A stretch of 64,000 nt of DNA from Shewanella indica (GCF_002836975.1 NZ_NIJK01000029.1:275100-339099), one strand, 5' to 3'. Positions 36,993 to 47,581 are shown, numbered from the stretch's first letter. Notes: generated from the letters alone by a model not told the origin. Program-made: numbers and translations.

Positions 36993-37020
36993 AGAGCCAG
37001 GCATCTGCCTGGCTCTGTTT
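36993..37020. terminator. Terminator between hxpB and the M13 peptidase gene
   Basis: AGAGCCAGGCA and TGCCTGGCTCT form a perfect 11-base stem with a TC turn, followed by GTTTTCT on the plus strand. Confidence 0.8.
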
Positions 37021-37035
37021 TCTGGATAATCCGTG

Positions 37036-39090
37036 TTACCAGATCTTCACTCTGTCCTCTTCCGACAGATACATCTTGTCAGTCGGCTTGAGGTCAAAGG
37101 CCTTGTAGAAACCTTCCACGTTGCGGGGAGTGCCCATGGCGCGGTAGTGGCTAGGTGAATGGGGGTCAGTCAGCAGACGACGTCCCAGCTCCTCGTCACG
37201 GTAGTTGCGGCGCCACACTTGTGACCAACCGACGAAGAAACGCTGATCGCCGCTCAGGCCGTCCATTACCGGCGCTTCTTTACCGTTGAGGCTCAGGTGA
37301 TAAGAGCGCAGGGCAACGGTCAAGCCCCCCAGATCGCCTATGTTCTCACCCAATGTCAGGTCACCGTTGACGAACTTGCCAGGCAGAGCTTCAAACTGGC
37401 TGTACTGGGCCGACAGCTGCGCGCCGCGCTTCTGGAACTCTTCGCGGTCTTTGTCTGTCCACCAGTTGCGCAGGTTACCGTCGCCGTCATACTTGGCGCC
37501 TTGATCATCAAAACCATGGCTGATTTCGTGGCCGATCACCGCGCCTATGCCACCATAGTTCACCGCGTCATCGGCTTCCATGTTGAAGAAAGGCGGCTGC
37601 AGAATGGCGGCCGGGAACACGATTTCGTTCATCACAGGGTTGTAGTAGGCGTTCACCGTTTGCGGTGTCATGTGCCACTCAGTGCGATCGATTGGCTTGC
37701 CCAGCTTAGCCAGCATGTCCTGGTACTCAAAACGAGCATAACGCTGATAGTTACCCACCAGATCGTCGGCCTTGATCTCCAGATTGCTGTAGTCCTTCCA
37801 CTTGTCCGGATAACCTATCTTGTAGGTAAACTTGGACAGTTTTTCCTGAGCCGCTTTCTTGGTCTCGGGTGTCATCCACTCCAGCTCATTGATGCTGACT
37901 TCAAAACCCTTGATCAAGTTCTTGATCATCGACTCCATCCGCGCCTTGGCCTCAGGCTGGAAGTGACGGGCAACATATTCTTTACCCACCAGCTCACCAA
38001 TCACTTGGTCGGCGCCATCGACAGCTCGCTTCCAGCGTGGTTTTTGCTCCTGAATACCCATCAAGGTTTTGCTATGAAAATCAAAGTGCAGATCGACAAA
38101 CTGCTGGCTCAGCAAGCCGGCGTAGGAGTCCACCAGATGGAATGCCAGGTAGTCTTGCCAGGCTGATACAGGGAACTTGCCGAACTCGGCGCCCAGCTTC
38201 TCAAAATAGGAAGGTTGACGCACTATCACGTCCTGAGTCTTGCCACTGAGACCAGCCGCTTTGGCGAAACCGTCAAAGTCAAAGCCGCCCATCAACTGCT
38301 GCAGCTCTTTCAGGCTCATCTTGTTGTAGGCCTTGTTGGCATCGCGGGACTCGACCCGGCTCCACTGGCTCTGGGCGATAAAGAGTTCAATGTTGGCGAC
38401 ATTGGCTGCAGCGGCATCGGCGTGCGGGTAACCGGCGGCGCTCATCAGCTTGCGGACATATTCACGCATCGCTTCGCGGTTGGCGACAAACTTGGGATCG
38501 TCCTTGAGGTAATAATCACGATCCGGCAGTGTCAGGCCGCTCTGGTATAGGTAAACCCCGTACTGGCTGGAATTCTTGGCATCGTTGTTAACGTAAAAAC
38601 CAAAGGGGATGCCGGAGCCATCGGTCAACAGTTTGCCCATCAGCGCGGCAACATCGGCGTGGCTGGCGGTTTTGGCGATATCGGCCAGCTGTCCTTTGAG
38701 CGGCGCAATCCCCAGTTGGTCAGTCAGAGTGGTATCCATATAGGCGGCATAGAAATCGCCTATCTTCTGCTCCACTGAACCTTCGGCCTTATTGGGCTTG
38801 GCGGCGGCCTCTTCGATAATCTGTTTCAGAGCTGCCTGGCTTTCTTCGTAAAGCACAGAGAAAGCACCATAGTTGGATTTGTCGGCTGGAATTGGCGTAG
38901 TGGCCAACCACTTACCGTTGACGCTGTAGTAGAAATCGTCCTGATGACGAACTTGATGGTCAAAGTTCTCCAGCTCAATGCCAGAGTCTTTCTTGACTTC
39001 TGCTTGCGACTGCGGCGCTTGCTGGCTGGCACAGGAAGCCAGACCAAGGCTGAGGGCGATGCCCAATGCCAGGGTGCTTATTTTGCTCAT
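37036..39090 (-). CDS. M13-family zinc metallopeptidase lipoprotein (PepO-like)
   Basis: A 684-residue neprilysin-type peptidase. The N-terminus is a lipoprotein signal (GLASC lipobox, Cys20), so it should be anchored in the envelope facing the periplasm. The M13 N-terminal domain begins DFYYSVNGKWL. The catalytic zinc motif is IGHEISHGFDDQG and the third ligand lies in GENIGDLGG. The C-terminus EDRVKIW fits the family. It probably degrades periplasmic peptides or damaged proteins. It is convergent with hxpB. Confidence 0.93.
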   Translation of the reverse strand: MSKISTLALGIALSLGLASCASQQAPQSQAEVKKDSGIELENFDHQVRHQDDFYYSVNGKWLATTPIPADKSNYGAFSVLYEESQAALKQIIEEAAAKPNKAEGSVEQKIGDFYAAYMDTTLTDQLGIAPLKGQLADIAKTASHADVAALMGKLLTDGSGIPFGFYVNNDAKNSSQYGVYLYQSGLTLPDRDYYLKDDPKFVANREAMREYVRKLMSAAGYPHADAAAANVANIELFIAQSQWSRVESRDANKAYNKMSLKELQQLMGGFDFDGFAKAAGLSGKTQDVIVRQPSYFEKLGAEFGKFPVSAWQDYLAFHLVDSYAGLLSQQFVDLHFDFHSKTLMGIQEQKPRWKRAVDGADQVIGELVGKEYVARHFQPEAKARMESMIKNLIKGFEVSINELEWMTPETKKAAQEKLSKFTYKIGYPDKWKDYSNLEIKADDLVGNYQRYARFEYQDMLAKLGKPIDRTEWHMTPQTVNAYYNPVMNEIVFPAAILQPPFFNMEADDAVNYGGIGAVIGHEISHGFDDQGAKYDGDGNLRNWWTDKDREEFQKRGAQLSAQYSQFEALPGKFVNGDLTLGENIGDLGGLTVALRSYHLSLNGKEAPVMDGLSGDQRFFVGWSQVWRRNYRDEELGRRLLTDPHSPSHYRAMGTPRNVEGFYKAFDLKPTDKMYLSEEDRVKIW

Positions 39091-39232
39091 TTTCTTCCCC
39101 GAATTTGTGATTGTTCAGATAGTTATATTGATACAAAGATACCAGCCTTAAACCTTAGCACTCCCTGTGACCAGTCTGTAGTGGATTTTTGTAAATAACT
39201 ATGAACACTACAAACCAGGTCAACAATGAGCC

Positions 39233-41449
39233 TTAGAAGTTTTTGCCGAGAAACAGGTAAACCGCCTTTTCACCGTTATCACTGAAACCAAAGCCGAGCG
39301 CGGCAGGGCCCAGTTGGGTCTCTGTCCCCAGATACAAGCTGCTGGAATAGATGAGATCGTTGAACATCACATGCTCATCCAGGCCCCAAACGTTACCGGC
39401 TTCCAAACTGGCTCCCAGGTAAAGCGGGAAGTCCTTCATCCCCAGAGCATCACGACCGAGATCGTACTGATAGATGAAGGCACCGAACACCTTCTGGGCG
39501 CCGGCGATTGAGTTCTTATGGTAGCCGGAGAGATTAAGGAAACCGCCGAGGTCCGATACATAGAGAGTAAAGTTGCCGTCTTTATCCACGTTTGCATAGG
39601 ATGCCTTACCCACAAAAGAGTGGCTGCCAACACTGACAACCCCTTTCCAGTCGGCCTCTATCTGCAGCGAGCGTTCAGCATCCGTCTTGAATACCCCTTC
39701 TCCATACTCCTCATTACGCAGGTAGATATTCAGAGTGAAGCGGTTACCCGAGGTGGGGAAACTTATGCTGTCCAGGGTATCGTAGCCGAGCTTCAAATAG
39801 GCGCCATAGGTATTGAACTTGAGATCATCGAAGAACGCCTCGTTGGAGACCACTCCCGACTCACCTGTCAGCCCCAGCTCAATCCGGCCCTGCTTGACAT
39901 AGTTGTACCCCAAACCCAGGTCGACTCTGTGACTCTTGCGATCCAGCTCGAAGTAAAGCTTATTGGCATCAAACACATCCCAACCTTTGATCTCATACTG
40001 ATATCGGGCGCGGGCATAGAACTGCTGATCTCTGTCCAGAGGCTGGTAAAATTCGGTACCGAGCAGCTTCTCAAAGCCCATCTTGAGCTCGTTGCGCCAT
40101 TCACCACCGTTTTCGGTCAAGTCCGTCATGGTCACGGCACCATCCAGGGTCACTGCCGAATCCAGTGAGAAATCGTCCTCCCAATTCAAGCCAAACTGGA
40201 AATAGTTAGGTCCCCAAGACTTGGCCTTGGTGGTTACGGTTAACACTCGGCCTTCATCAGTATCCTGAAACTCGGCACTGACACGTTCAAACTTATTCAG
40301 TGAGTATAACCGCGCAATACTCTCGTCCAGTTGCTGTTTGGTAACTCTGTCACCCAATTCGATACCCAGAGTATCACCCAGCAGTGAGTCGCTGACCTTG
40401 GACCTGTTATCGAAAACTATCCGGGTAACCGGACGATCCAAGTTATCCAACCAATCACGACTGGCGTCGCGTTTTTGCCGGACATAAGCGCGGTATTCCT
40501 CAGGAGACACGGCCAACTGGCTCAATCTGTCGGTGTACCGTACGGCAGCTGTCACCCCGGCTTCCAGCGCCTTGGGCATATCGGCGAAATCTGTGGTGCT
40601 GAGGTTGTCGATAGCCGGGCGGATCAGGATATCGTCCTTGGTCAACAAGGCCTTCTGCCGCTCTGTGCTGGCATTGGTCAGCATGGTAGACAACTGGTCC
40701 AATACCGCTAAGGTGCCGTTAAGCTTCTCCCTTTTCACCAAAGGCGAACCTATATCGACGGCGATAATGACATCGGCGCCCATGGCCTTGACCACATCCA
40801 CCGGCATATTGTTGGCAATACCACCATCCACCAGCAACTTACCATCGATTTCAGCTGGTTGCAGCGCTCCCGGCACTGTCGCTGAGGCCTGCATCGCCTG
40901 CACCAGGCTGCCACTGCTGATCACTACCGGCAGACTGGTTTCCAAATCTGTCGCCACCGCCCGATAAGGAATGGAGAGTTCATTGAAGCTGTTGAACTCA
41001 CGCACCAGATCTGTGGTATTGCGATACAGTTGCGACATGGTTTGCCCAAGAAGTACGCCACTGGGCGACTGTACTTCACCATCACGGATACCAAGGTTAA
41101 GCGGAATATTGTACTTATCTCTTTGTTGCTTATCGCGGTAACTCATGGCCTGGCGCGGGATGGTGTCCGAGTACCCCTTGGACCAGTCCTCATTCATCAT
41201 AATGGTTTCAATTTCTGTGGCGCTGTAGCCAAGCGCATAGAGGCCGCCGACATAGGCGCCTATGCTGGTACCGGCAACATAATCGACAGGAATATTGTTG
41301 GCCTCGAGCATCTTGAGTACCCCAACATGCGCAGCACCCTTGGCACCGCCGCCACTGAGTACCAGGCCTACCTTAGGACGTTCGGCCGCCACCGCAGCCA
41401 CACTCAACAGAGTGCCAATCAAAACCAGTAAGCGCAGAGAGGGTTTCAT
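39233..41449 (-). CDS. Patatin-like phospholipase with POTRA and outer-membrane barrel (type Vd autotransporter)
   Basis: A 738-residue protein with a signal peptide (ends near VAAVAA-E) and a patatin lipase domain (residues about 28-320). The patatin part shows the oxyanion loop SGGGAKGAAHVG, the nucleophile GTSIGAYVGG and the catalytic Asp in LLVDGGIANN. One POTRA-like domain (about 350-420) and a 16-strand Omp85-type barrel follow, ending in Phe. This is the PlpD/type Vd layout, which exports the lipase to the cell surface. I chose ATG 41449; a TTG three codons earlier (41458) is also in frame. The lipid target is unknown. Confidence 0.9.
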   Translation of the reverse strand: MKPSLRLLVLIGTLLSVAAVAAERPKVGLVLSGGGAKGAAHVGVLKMLEANNIPVDYVAGTSIGAYVGGLYALGYSATEIETIMMNEDWSKGYSDTIPRQAMSYRDKQQRDKYNIPLNLGIRDGEVQSPSGVLLGQTMSQLYRNTTDLVREFNSFNELSIPYRAVATDLETSLPVVISSGSLVQAMQASATVPGALQPAEIDGKLLVDGGIANNMPVDVVKAMGADVIIAVDIGSPLVKREKLNGTLAVLDQLSTMLTNASTERQKALLTKDDILIRPAIDNLSTTDFADMPKALEAGVTAAVRYTDRLSQLAVSPEEYRAYVRQKRDASRDWLDNLDRPVTRIVFDNRSKVSDSLLGDTLGIELGDRVTKQQLDESIARLYSLNKFERVSAEFQDTDEGRVLTVTTKAKSWGPNYFQFGLNWEDDFSLDSAVTLDGAVTMTDLTENGGEWRNELKMGFEKLLGTEFYQPLDRDQQFYARARYQYEIKGWDVFDANKLYFELDRKSHRVDLGLGYNYVKQGRIELGLTGESGVVSNEAFFDDLKFNTYGAYLKLGYDTLDSISFPTSGNRFTLNIYLRNEEYGEGVFKTDAERSLQIEADWKGVVSVGSHSFVGKASYANVDKDGNFTLYVSDLGGFLNLSGYHKNSIAGAQKVFGAFIYQYDLGRDALGMKDFPLYLGASLEAGNVWGLDEHVMFNDLIYSSSLYLGTETQLGPAALGFGFSDNGEKAVYLFLGKNF

Positions 41450-41537
41450 ACCTAGCAAGAGTTCCAGAATTAGAGTCGGTATATTCTAACAAAGAATTTA
41501 CAGCAAAGAGAAAGTTCCAATAGGGTATAAACAAAGA

Positions 41538-44500
41538 TCATAAATCGCACGTTTCGTAAAACCAGGATGCCAGTTCACCAGCAGGTACAGGCTTGGCAAA
41601 GTAGTAACCCTGAATGATATGACAACCTCTATGGGTGACCTGTTGCAGCTGTTCCCGGGTTTCCACCCCTTCGGCCACCACCTTGAGTTTGAGATTACGG
41701 GCCAACTCGACAATACTGCTGACAATCGCCTGATCGGCACTGTTGCCGGCAATATCTTTGAGGAAGGAGCGATCAATTTTCAGGGTATTCACTTCAAAGT
41801 GACGCAAATAAGCCAGCGATGAGTAGCCGGTGCCAAAGTCATCAATGGCCACCTCTATGCCGTGGGCTCTCAGTTGTCTCAAATGCTGGCGGGCAAGCTG
41901 CAGCTCTTTCATCAACACCCCTTCGGTGATTTCCAGCGCCAAATACTGGGCCGGCATTCCGGTTTCTTCAAGGATATCGAGCACGCCACTGATAAATTCC
42001 GGGTGACGGAAATGCACTGCGCTGACATTTACCGACAACTTGAACGGCTCCGCCGCACTCTTGCTCCAACGGGCCCCATCCTCACAAGCTTGGCGCAGCA
42101 CCCAACGGTCGATAGCAATTATCAACCCACAGGACTCAGCCACCTTGATGAAAATATCCGGCCGTACAAAACCTTCGCTCGGATGATGCCAACGCAGCAA
42201 GGCTTCCATACCGATAAACTTTTGCTGCTGTTTTACATCAAACTGACCCTGGTAATAGAGCTCAAACTCGCCCTGCTCTATGGCGTGGCGTAAATCGGCT
42301 TCCAAACGCAGGTGATACAAAGCCTCGGCATTACGCTCACTGGAATAGTATTGGAAATTCCCCCTGCCTTCTTCCTTGGCGTGATACATGGCTTGATCGG
42401 CGTTCTTGATCAGCATCTCCGGTTGCCTGGCATCATCGGGCCAGATACTGATGCCGATACTGGTGGAAATAAAAAACTCCCGTCCATAGAGTTCAAACGG
42501 CTGAACTATCTGCGCCAACAGGCGCTCACAGAGGCGATTGAGCTTATCTATCTCGGCATCCTGTACCAGGATCACAAACTCATCACCGCCAAACCTACAC
42601 AACACCTGCTCCGGCCCCATCACTGACTGCAGCCTATTGGCGGCCTCTATCAGCAGCGCATCTCCCATGCTGTGGCCGTAGGAGTCGTTGACATGCTTGA
42701 ACCTGTCCAGATCCAAAAACAGCAAGGCTAGCTTATGTTGCTGATCTTTGGCCCCTTCGATTGCCTGTTGCAAACGGTTGGCAAACAGCGTTCTGTTCGG
42801 CAAACCGGTCAGCACATCATAATTCGCCAGGCGGCGCAGATCCGCCTCGGTGCGTTTGCGCTCAGTGATATCGGAAAACACCACCACATAGTGTTGCACC
42901 CTATCCTTGCGATCCTGCATCAGGGAAATATTGAGCCACACAGGACAGCGCGACCCGGCCACACCAACAATTTCCAGCTCGCCGGTCCAGGAATCTATCC
43001 CTTGCAGTAAAGTGGCGACTTTATCTTTATGGAAGTTTTCACTGACCACCAACTCGCCGAAGTGCCGTCCCTGCAGACTCTGCCTATCCTGACCTACTAT
43101 CGACTCTGCCGCCCTGTTGGCGACCTTGATGACCTCATCGGCATCCAGAATAAACACCCCTTCTGAGGTGTTTTCAAATGCCTGCGCCAGCAGCTCTACC
43201 TCCTCTTCCAGTTGCCGCTTGATGGTGATGTCGGAGTAAATCCCGGCAGCCTTGAGCACCTTGCCGGAAACCGGGTCATGGCTGACCGGCCTGCCGCGCA
43301 CCCTGAGCCAGCCCCAACTGCCATCCTGACGCATATAACGGTATTCAGACTCAAACCTGTCACTCTCACCTTCCAGCATCCTGCGCCATTCGTCCAAAGC
43401 GGCAGTCCTATCATCTGGATGCACCGGCAACTTATCTATTCCGATAAGAATAAAGTCTTCACCACTGCCCAGCACGCCGCCGCGATTATCCAGATGAAAT
43501 TGGCCGGTATCACGGCGCCACTCCCAGAGATCCGATTCACTGCCCCTGAGCGATTGCCTCAACCTGTCATCACTCTGGCGCAGCGCCAGGTTCATGGTCA
43601 TAAAACGTTGCACCTGACGCTGACGCAACAACACGATACTGAAAATCGTTGCCAATATAATGATTAACAACAACCCCTTGAACCACTGACTCTGCCACCA
43701 GAACTGGTCAACGGTAAAGGGAAAACGGAAGGGATCCGACTGCCAGATACCGTTGTTTTGACTGATCACTTCCAATTGGTAAGCGCCGGGAGTTAATCCG
43801 GAAAGATTAATTTGCGACTGATTTTCCAACAGTAAATAGTTAAGCTCATCTTCACCGGGGCGCCGCACACGATACTTTAGGCTGATAGGAGCATCATCCA
43901 GATAATCCATACTGCTCAGTTGAAAACTGAGCATTCTGGCTCCGGGAGCTATGAGTTGTTCAGGAGTAGGTACCAGACTCAGCTCTGTTTTATTGTCATA
44001 ATAAACCGCAATCGACTCGAGAATGGCGCCGTGCTTTGGAACACGATTAACCATGCCGGCAACGTCCAACAGTATCACCCCATCCGGCGTACCTACATAG
44101 AGGCCCTGCTGCGGCTGATAGAAGTATGCCCCTTCGTTGAGTTCCTCCCCCAACAAACCGTCATCATTATTGAATACCTTGATTTCACCACTACTCTTTT
44201 CCTGACGGATCAGCACATAACTGCATCCCACAACTCGATAGTCGCCGCTATCCTGCAGAAAAAATACTGTGTTGCAGTCCAATTGCCATTCTTGCGTCAA
44301 ACGGCGAATCTTCATGGTCTGCAAGTCCAGCTCTATCAAGCCTCCCTGGCGGGTGGCCAACCAGAAACGATCCGGGCTCAATTCCAACCACTGGCTCACG
44401 GTCGGCATATGCGGCAAGTCATCAAATACCGACGCCAATGAACGGAAGCCCCCGCCCTGCTCCAAATAACCGAAAGATTTATTGCCACCGATCCACAAGC

Positions 44501-45980
44501 GCTGTCGACTATCGCGATAGACACCATAAATCGCAGGATTATTGCCGCTGGACTCTGTATCCGGCAAAGTTTTTTTCTCTATCTTGCCCTGAGTCTGATC
44601 CCACTCATACAAACCGCTGCTGGTCGCAAACCACCAAAGGTTGCCCTCATTCAAAGCCGTGATCACCGTCTTGTGACTCAGAGACTGTCCGCTGCCGTTC
44701 CAATCCCCCAAAGGCTGCCCTTCCAGGGTCTGCTTATTCATCACAAATAAACCATTGGTGGTCGATAGCAACAGGTGATCCTGGTCCAAATTATCTATCT
44801 TGTAGATGCTGTCATTGACCTCCATCCCTTTGGGAAGCGTAGTTTGGCTCTGTTGGGTATTTCGATTGACGGCCAACAATCCCGAGTCGGTTCCCAGCCA
44901 CAGCATCTCAGCGTCGGCCAGTATCGCCCACACCATGGAATCACTGAGCTTGTAAGGCTCCGAAGCGCTGAAACTATCCAGAATAAATTCCGGTGAGTCG
45001 GCTACCACTGCCAATGAATGCCCAGTGCCGCCAACCCAGATTAAACCATTGCTGTCCACCTGCAGGGCATTGATATATTCAATACCGGCCTTGAGCTTCA
45101 ACTGCTCTTTATACTGTTTTAATTTGCGGCTGCTCGGGGACCATTTCAGCAGCCCCTGCTTACTGGCAATCCACAGGTTACCCTTGAGATCTTCAGTGAT
45201 CACACTGGTGAAAAAAGGAATTTCGGCCACTGGCTCTATGCGGTTGCTTTCAAGGTTCACCCGATAGAAGCCTTTGCTGGCGGCCACCCAGATCCGCTGT
45301 TGGCTATCCAGAAATAAGGCATTGAGGCGACCATAACTACCCTGCCATGACAAGCGTTGTTTGACGCTGCCATTTTGTGACCTCAGCTCCACACCATAGG
45401 CGTTACCCAGCAGCAAGTTGCCGTTCTCAAGCTGCAAAATTTGACTCCATAGCAGGTCACTATCGTAGGGTAGGTCAAACAGTTTCTGCAGCTGCTGTAG
45501 ATCCTGACTCAAGCGCCAAACCTGGCCTTTTTCGGTTAACAACAGCCAGTCACCGGCCGCCGATTGCAAGCTCTTCATTAAGCCGCCGCCCTGATACTCG
45601 GGAAACAGCTCATCACTGCCAAACTGACGGAAACGATTATCGGCTATATGGTAGAGATAGGCATGAGACAGTGTACTGACCAGCATCTGCTGTTGCCCCA
45701 GAGACTTGACCAGAGGCAGGTACTCATCAGCCATCCGCGATTCCAGACCATCGCGGTCCAAACGGCGGATATTGGCGTTGCTGAGGCGATACAATCCCTG
45801 TTCGGTAGAGAGCCAGATAAATCCCCGCTCATCCATGCTGATGTCGAGAATACTGGTGTTGATCAAACCATCCCTGGAAGAAAATACCCTTTTAACCAAC
45901 TCATCGGCATCTGCCGATGCTGCCCCGAAAAAAAGGCTAAGCAGTATAGCAATAGCTACTGTTATTAGTTTTCTTATCAT
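41538..45980 (-). CDS. Two-component-type beta-propeller sensor with PAS, GGDEF and EAL domains
   Basis: A 1480-residue membrane sensor for cyclic di-GMP. A signal peptide leads into two periplasmic seven-bladed reg_prop propellers (about residues 30-670, many repeats like GLIWVGGTGHSL and ERGFIWLSTEQGLY). A Y_Y_Y domain (about 680-755), one transmembrane helix (LLLIIILATIFSIVLL), two PAS/PAC domains (about 815-1055), a GGDEF domain and an EAL domain follow. The diguanylate cyclase motif is intact (RFGGDEFVIL). The phosphodiesterase motifs EALLRWHHP, DDFGTGYSS and VVAEGVETREQ also look intact, so either activity is possible. It lies between the patatin gene and lpdA, and its ligand is unknown. 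Confidence 0.92.
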   Translation of the reverse strand: MIRKLITVAIAILLSLFFGAASADADELVKRVFSSRDGLINTSILDISMDERGFIWLSTEQGLYRLSNANIRRLDRDGLESRMADEYLPLVKSLGQQQMLVSTLSHAYLYHIADNRFRQFGSDELFPEYQGGGLMKSLQSAAGDWLLLTEKGQVWRLSQDLQQLQKLFDLPYDSDLLWSQILQLENGNLLLGNAYGVELRSQNGSVKQRLSWQGSYGRLNALFLDSQQRIWVAASKGFYRVNLESNRIEPVAEIPFFTSVITEDLKGNLWIASKQGLLKWSPSSRKLKQYKEQLKLKAGIEYINALQVDSNGLIWVGGTGHSLAVVADSPEFILDSFSASEPYKLSDSMVWAILADAEMLWLGTDSGLLAVNRNTQQSQTTLPKGMEVNDSIYKIDNLDQDHLLLSTTNGLFVMNKQTLEGQPLGDWNGSGQSLSHKTVITALNEGNLWWFATSSGLYEWDQTQGKIEKKTLPDTESSGNNPAIYGVYRDSRQRLWIGGNKSFGYLEQGGGFRSLASVFDDLPHMPTVSQWLELSPDRFWLATRQGGLIELDLQTMKIRRLTQEWQLDCNTVFFLQDSGDYRVVGCSYVLIRQEKSSGEIKVFNNDDGLLGEELNEGAYFYQPQQGLYVGTPDGVILLDVAGMVNRVPKHGAILESIAVYYDNKTELSLVPTPEQLIAPGARMLSFQLSSMDYLDDAPISLKYRVRRPGEDELNYLLLENQSQINLSGLTPGAYQLEVISQNNGIWQSDPFRFPFTVDQFWWQSQWFKGLLLIIILATIFSIVLLRQRQVQRFMTMNLALRQSDDRLRQSLRGSESDLWEWRRDTGQFHLDNRGGVLGSGEDFILIGIDKLPVHPDDRTAALDEWRRMLEGESDRFESEYRYMRQDGSWGWLRVRGRPVSHDPVSGKVLKAAGIYSDITIKRQLEEEVELLAQAFENTSEGVFILDADEVIKVANRAAESIVGQDRQSLQGRHFGELVVSENFHKDKVATLLQGIDSWTGELEIVGVAGSRCPVWLNISLMQDRKDRVQHYVVVFSDITERKRTEADLRRLANYDVLTGLPNRTLFANRLQQAIEGAKDQQHKLALLFLDLDRFKHVNDSYGHSMGDALLIEAANRLQSVMGPEQVLCRFGGDEFVILVQDAEIDKLNRLCERLLAQIVQPFELYGREFFISTSIGISIWPDDARQPEMLIKNADQAMYHAKEEGRGNFQYYSSERNAEALYHLRLEADLRHAIEQGEFELYYQGQFDVKQQQKFIGMEALLRWHHPSEGFVRPDIFIKVAESCGLIIAIDRWVLRQACEDGARWSKSAAEPFKLSVNVSAVHFRHPEFISGVLDILEETGMPAQYLALEITEGVLMKELQLARQHLRQLRAHGIEVAIDDFGTGYSSLAYLRHFEVNTLKIDRSFLKDIAGNSADQAIVSSIVELARNLKLKVVAEGVETREQLQQVTHRGCHIIQGYYFAKPVPAGELASWFYETCDL

Positions 45981-46085
45981 CGGTTGATGAATGACCTTGA
46001 TGACCAGTCTTGAATGTACCAGCTAGACTGCCGAATTTCATCTTGTAAACAACAGTTCCTTTACAAGAATTGCACTTGATATAAA

Positions 46086-46115
46086 AAATCGGGCCCAGTC
46101 AACTGAGCCCGATTT
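46086..46115 (-). terminator. Terminator of lpdA
   Basis: AAATCGGGC and GCCCGATTT form a perfect 9-base stem with a 12-base loop, followed on the minus strand by TTTATATC. It lies 35 bases after the lpdA stop. Confidence 0.8.
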
Positions 46116-46150
46116 CAATACTTCTTGGTGACAAGTCCCCAATCAGCAGA

Positions 46151-47581
46151 TTACTTTTTCTTTTTTGCCTTTGGGTTTGGCAGATCTGTGATTGAACCTT
46201 CGTAGATCTCGGCCGCCAGCCCTACAGACTCATGCAGAGTCGGGTGAGCATGAATGGTCAGCGCCAGATCCTCGGCATCACAACCCATCTCGATAGCCAG
46301 GCCGATTTCACCCAGCAACTCACCGCCGTTGACACCCACAATGGCACCACCGATCACTCTATGAGTCTCTTTATCGAAAATCAGCTTGGTCATACCTTCG
46401 CTGGCATCGGAAGCGATAGCACGGCCACTGGCTGCCCATGGGAAGGTCGCGGTTTCGTAAGCTATGCCCTGCTCTTTGGCTTCTTTCTCGGTCAGACCAA
46501 CCCAAGCCACTTCAGGATCTGTGTAAGCAATAGATGGGATAACCTTAGGATCGAAGAAGTGCTTCATACCGGCAATCACTTCGGCGGCCACATGGCCTTC
46601 ATGCACACCTTTGTGAGCCAGCATTGGCTGACCAACGATATCGCCCACGGCGAAAATGTTGGCCACATTGGTACGCAGTTGCTTGTCGACATTGATAAAG
46701 CCACGCTCATCAATCTTGACCCCGGCCTTGTCGGCATCGATCAGCTTGCCATTTGGAGTACGGCCAATGGCCACCAGCACTGCGTCGTAACGCACTGGCT
46801 CGGCAGGTGCCGACTTACCTTCCATAGACACATAAATACCGTCTTCTTTGGCTTCAACTGCTGTTACCTTGGTTTCCAGCATCAGGTTGAATTTCTTCTT
46901 GATCTGCTTGGTAAAGACCTTAACCACGTCTTTATCAGCTGCAGGGATCACCTGGTCGAACATTTCAACCACGTCGATTTCACTGCCCAGAGACGAGTAA
47001 ACAGTACCCATTTCCAGACCTATGATACCGCCGCCCATCACCAGCATCTTGCCTGGGATCTCTTTCAGTTCCAGTGCATCGGTAGAGTCCCAGATACGTG
47101 GATCTTCATGCGGAATGAAAGGCAGCTGAATTGGGCGAGAGCCGGCAGCTATGATGGCGTTGTCAAAGTTAACCACTGTGGTTTCACCGTCGGCACCTTT
47201 CACTTCGAGGCTGTTGGGGCCAGTGAACTTACCGAAACCGTTAACCACCTTCACTTTACGCATCTTGGACATGCCGCCAAGACCATTGGTCAGTTGGCCG
47301 ATCACTTTCTCTTTAAAGCCACGCAGCTTGTCGAGGTCTATCTTTGGCTCGCCAAACACAACACCGTGATCCGATACCGCTTTGGCCTCTTCAATCACTT
47401 TGGCTACATGCAACAGGGCTTTGGAAGGAATACAACCCACATTCAGGCATACGCCACCCAGAGTGCTGAAACGCTCAACAATCACTGTCTCCAGGCCTAA
47501 ATCTGCTGCACGAAAAGCCGCAGAATAGCCAGCAGGGCCAGCACCTAATACCACTACCTGAGTTTTGATTTCGTTACTCAT
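46151..47581 (-). CDS. lpdA: Dihydrolipoyl dehydrogenase (E3)
   Basis: A 476-residue flavoprotein that reoxidises dihydrolipoyl groups in pyruvate and 2-oxoglutarate dehydrogenases and the glycine cleavage system. Seen are the FAD motif VVLGAGPAGYSAAFRAADLG, the redox disulfide GGVCLNVGCIPSKAL, the NAD-binding GGGIIGLEMG and the catalytic His/Glu HAHPTLHESV. A terminator between aceF and lpdA and a 157-base leader suggest additional transcription from its own promoter, as in E. coli, so the enzyme can serve other complexes. Confidence 0.97.
   Translation of the reverse strand: MSNEIKTQVVVLGAGPAGYSAAFRAADLGLETVIVERFSTLGGVCLNVGCIPSKALLHVAKVIEEAKAVSDHGVVFGEPKIDLDKLRGFKEKVIGQLTNGLGGMSKMRKVKVVNGFGKFTGPNSLEVKGADGETTVVNFDNAIIAAGSRPIQLPFIPHEDPRIWDSTDALELKEIPGKMLVMGGGIIGLEMGTVYSSLGSEIDVVEMFDQVIPAADKDVVKVFTKQIKKKFNLMLETKVTAVEAKEDGIYVSMEGKSAPAEPVRYDAVLVAIGRTPNGKLIDADKAGVKIDERGFINVDKQLRTNVANIFAVGDIVGQPMLAHKGVHEGHVAAEVIAGMKHFFDPKVIPSIAYTDPEVAWVGLTEKEAKEQGIAYETATFPWAASGRAIASDASEGMTKLIFDKETHRVIGGAIVGVNGGELLGEIGLAIEMGCDAEDLALTIHAHPTLHESVGLAAEIYEGSITDLPNPKAKKKK

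Noticed and set aside
46232..47500. 422-codon frame opposite lpdA
   Set aside because: Antisense shadow of a certain gene with low-complexity His-rich content.
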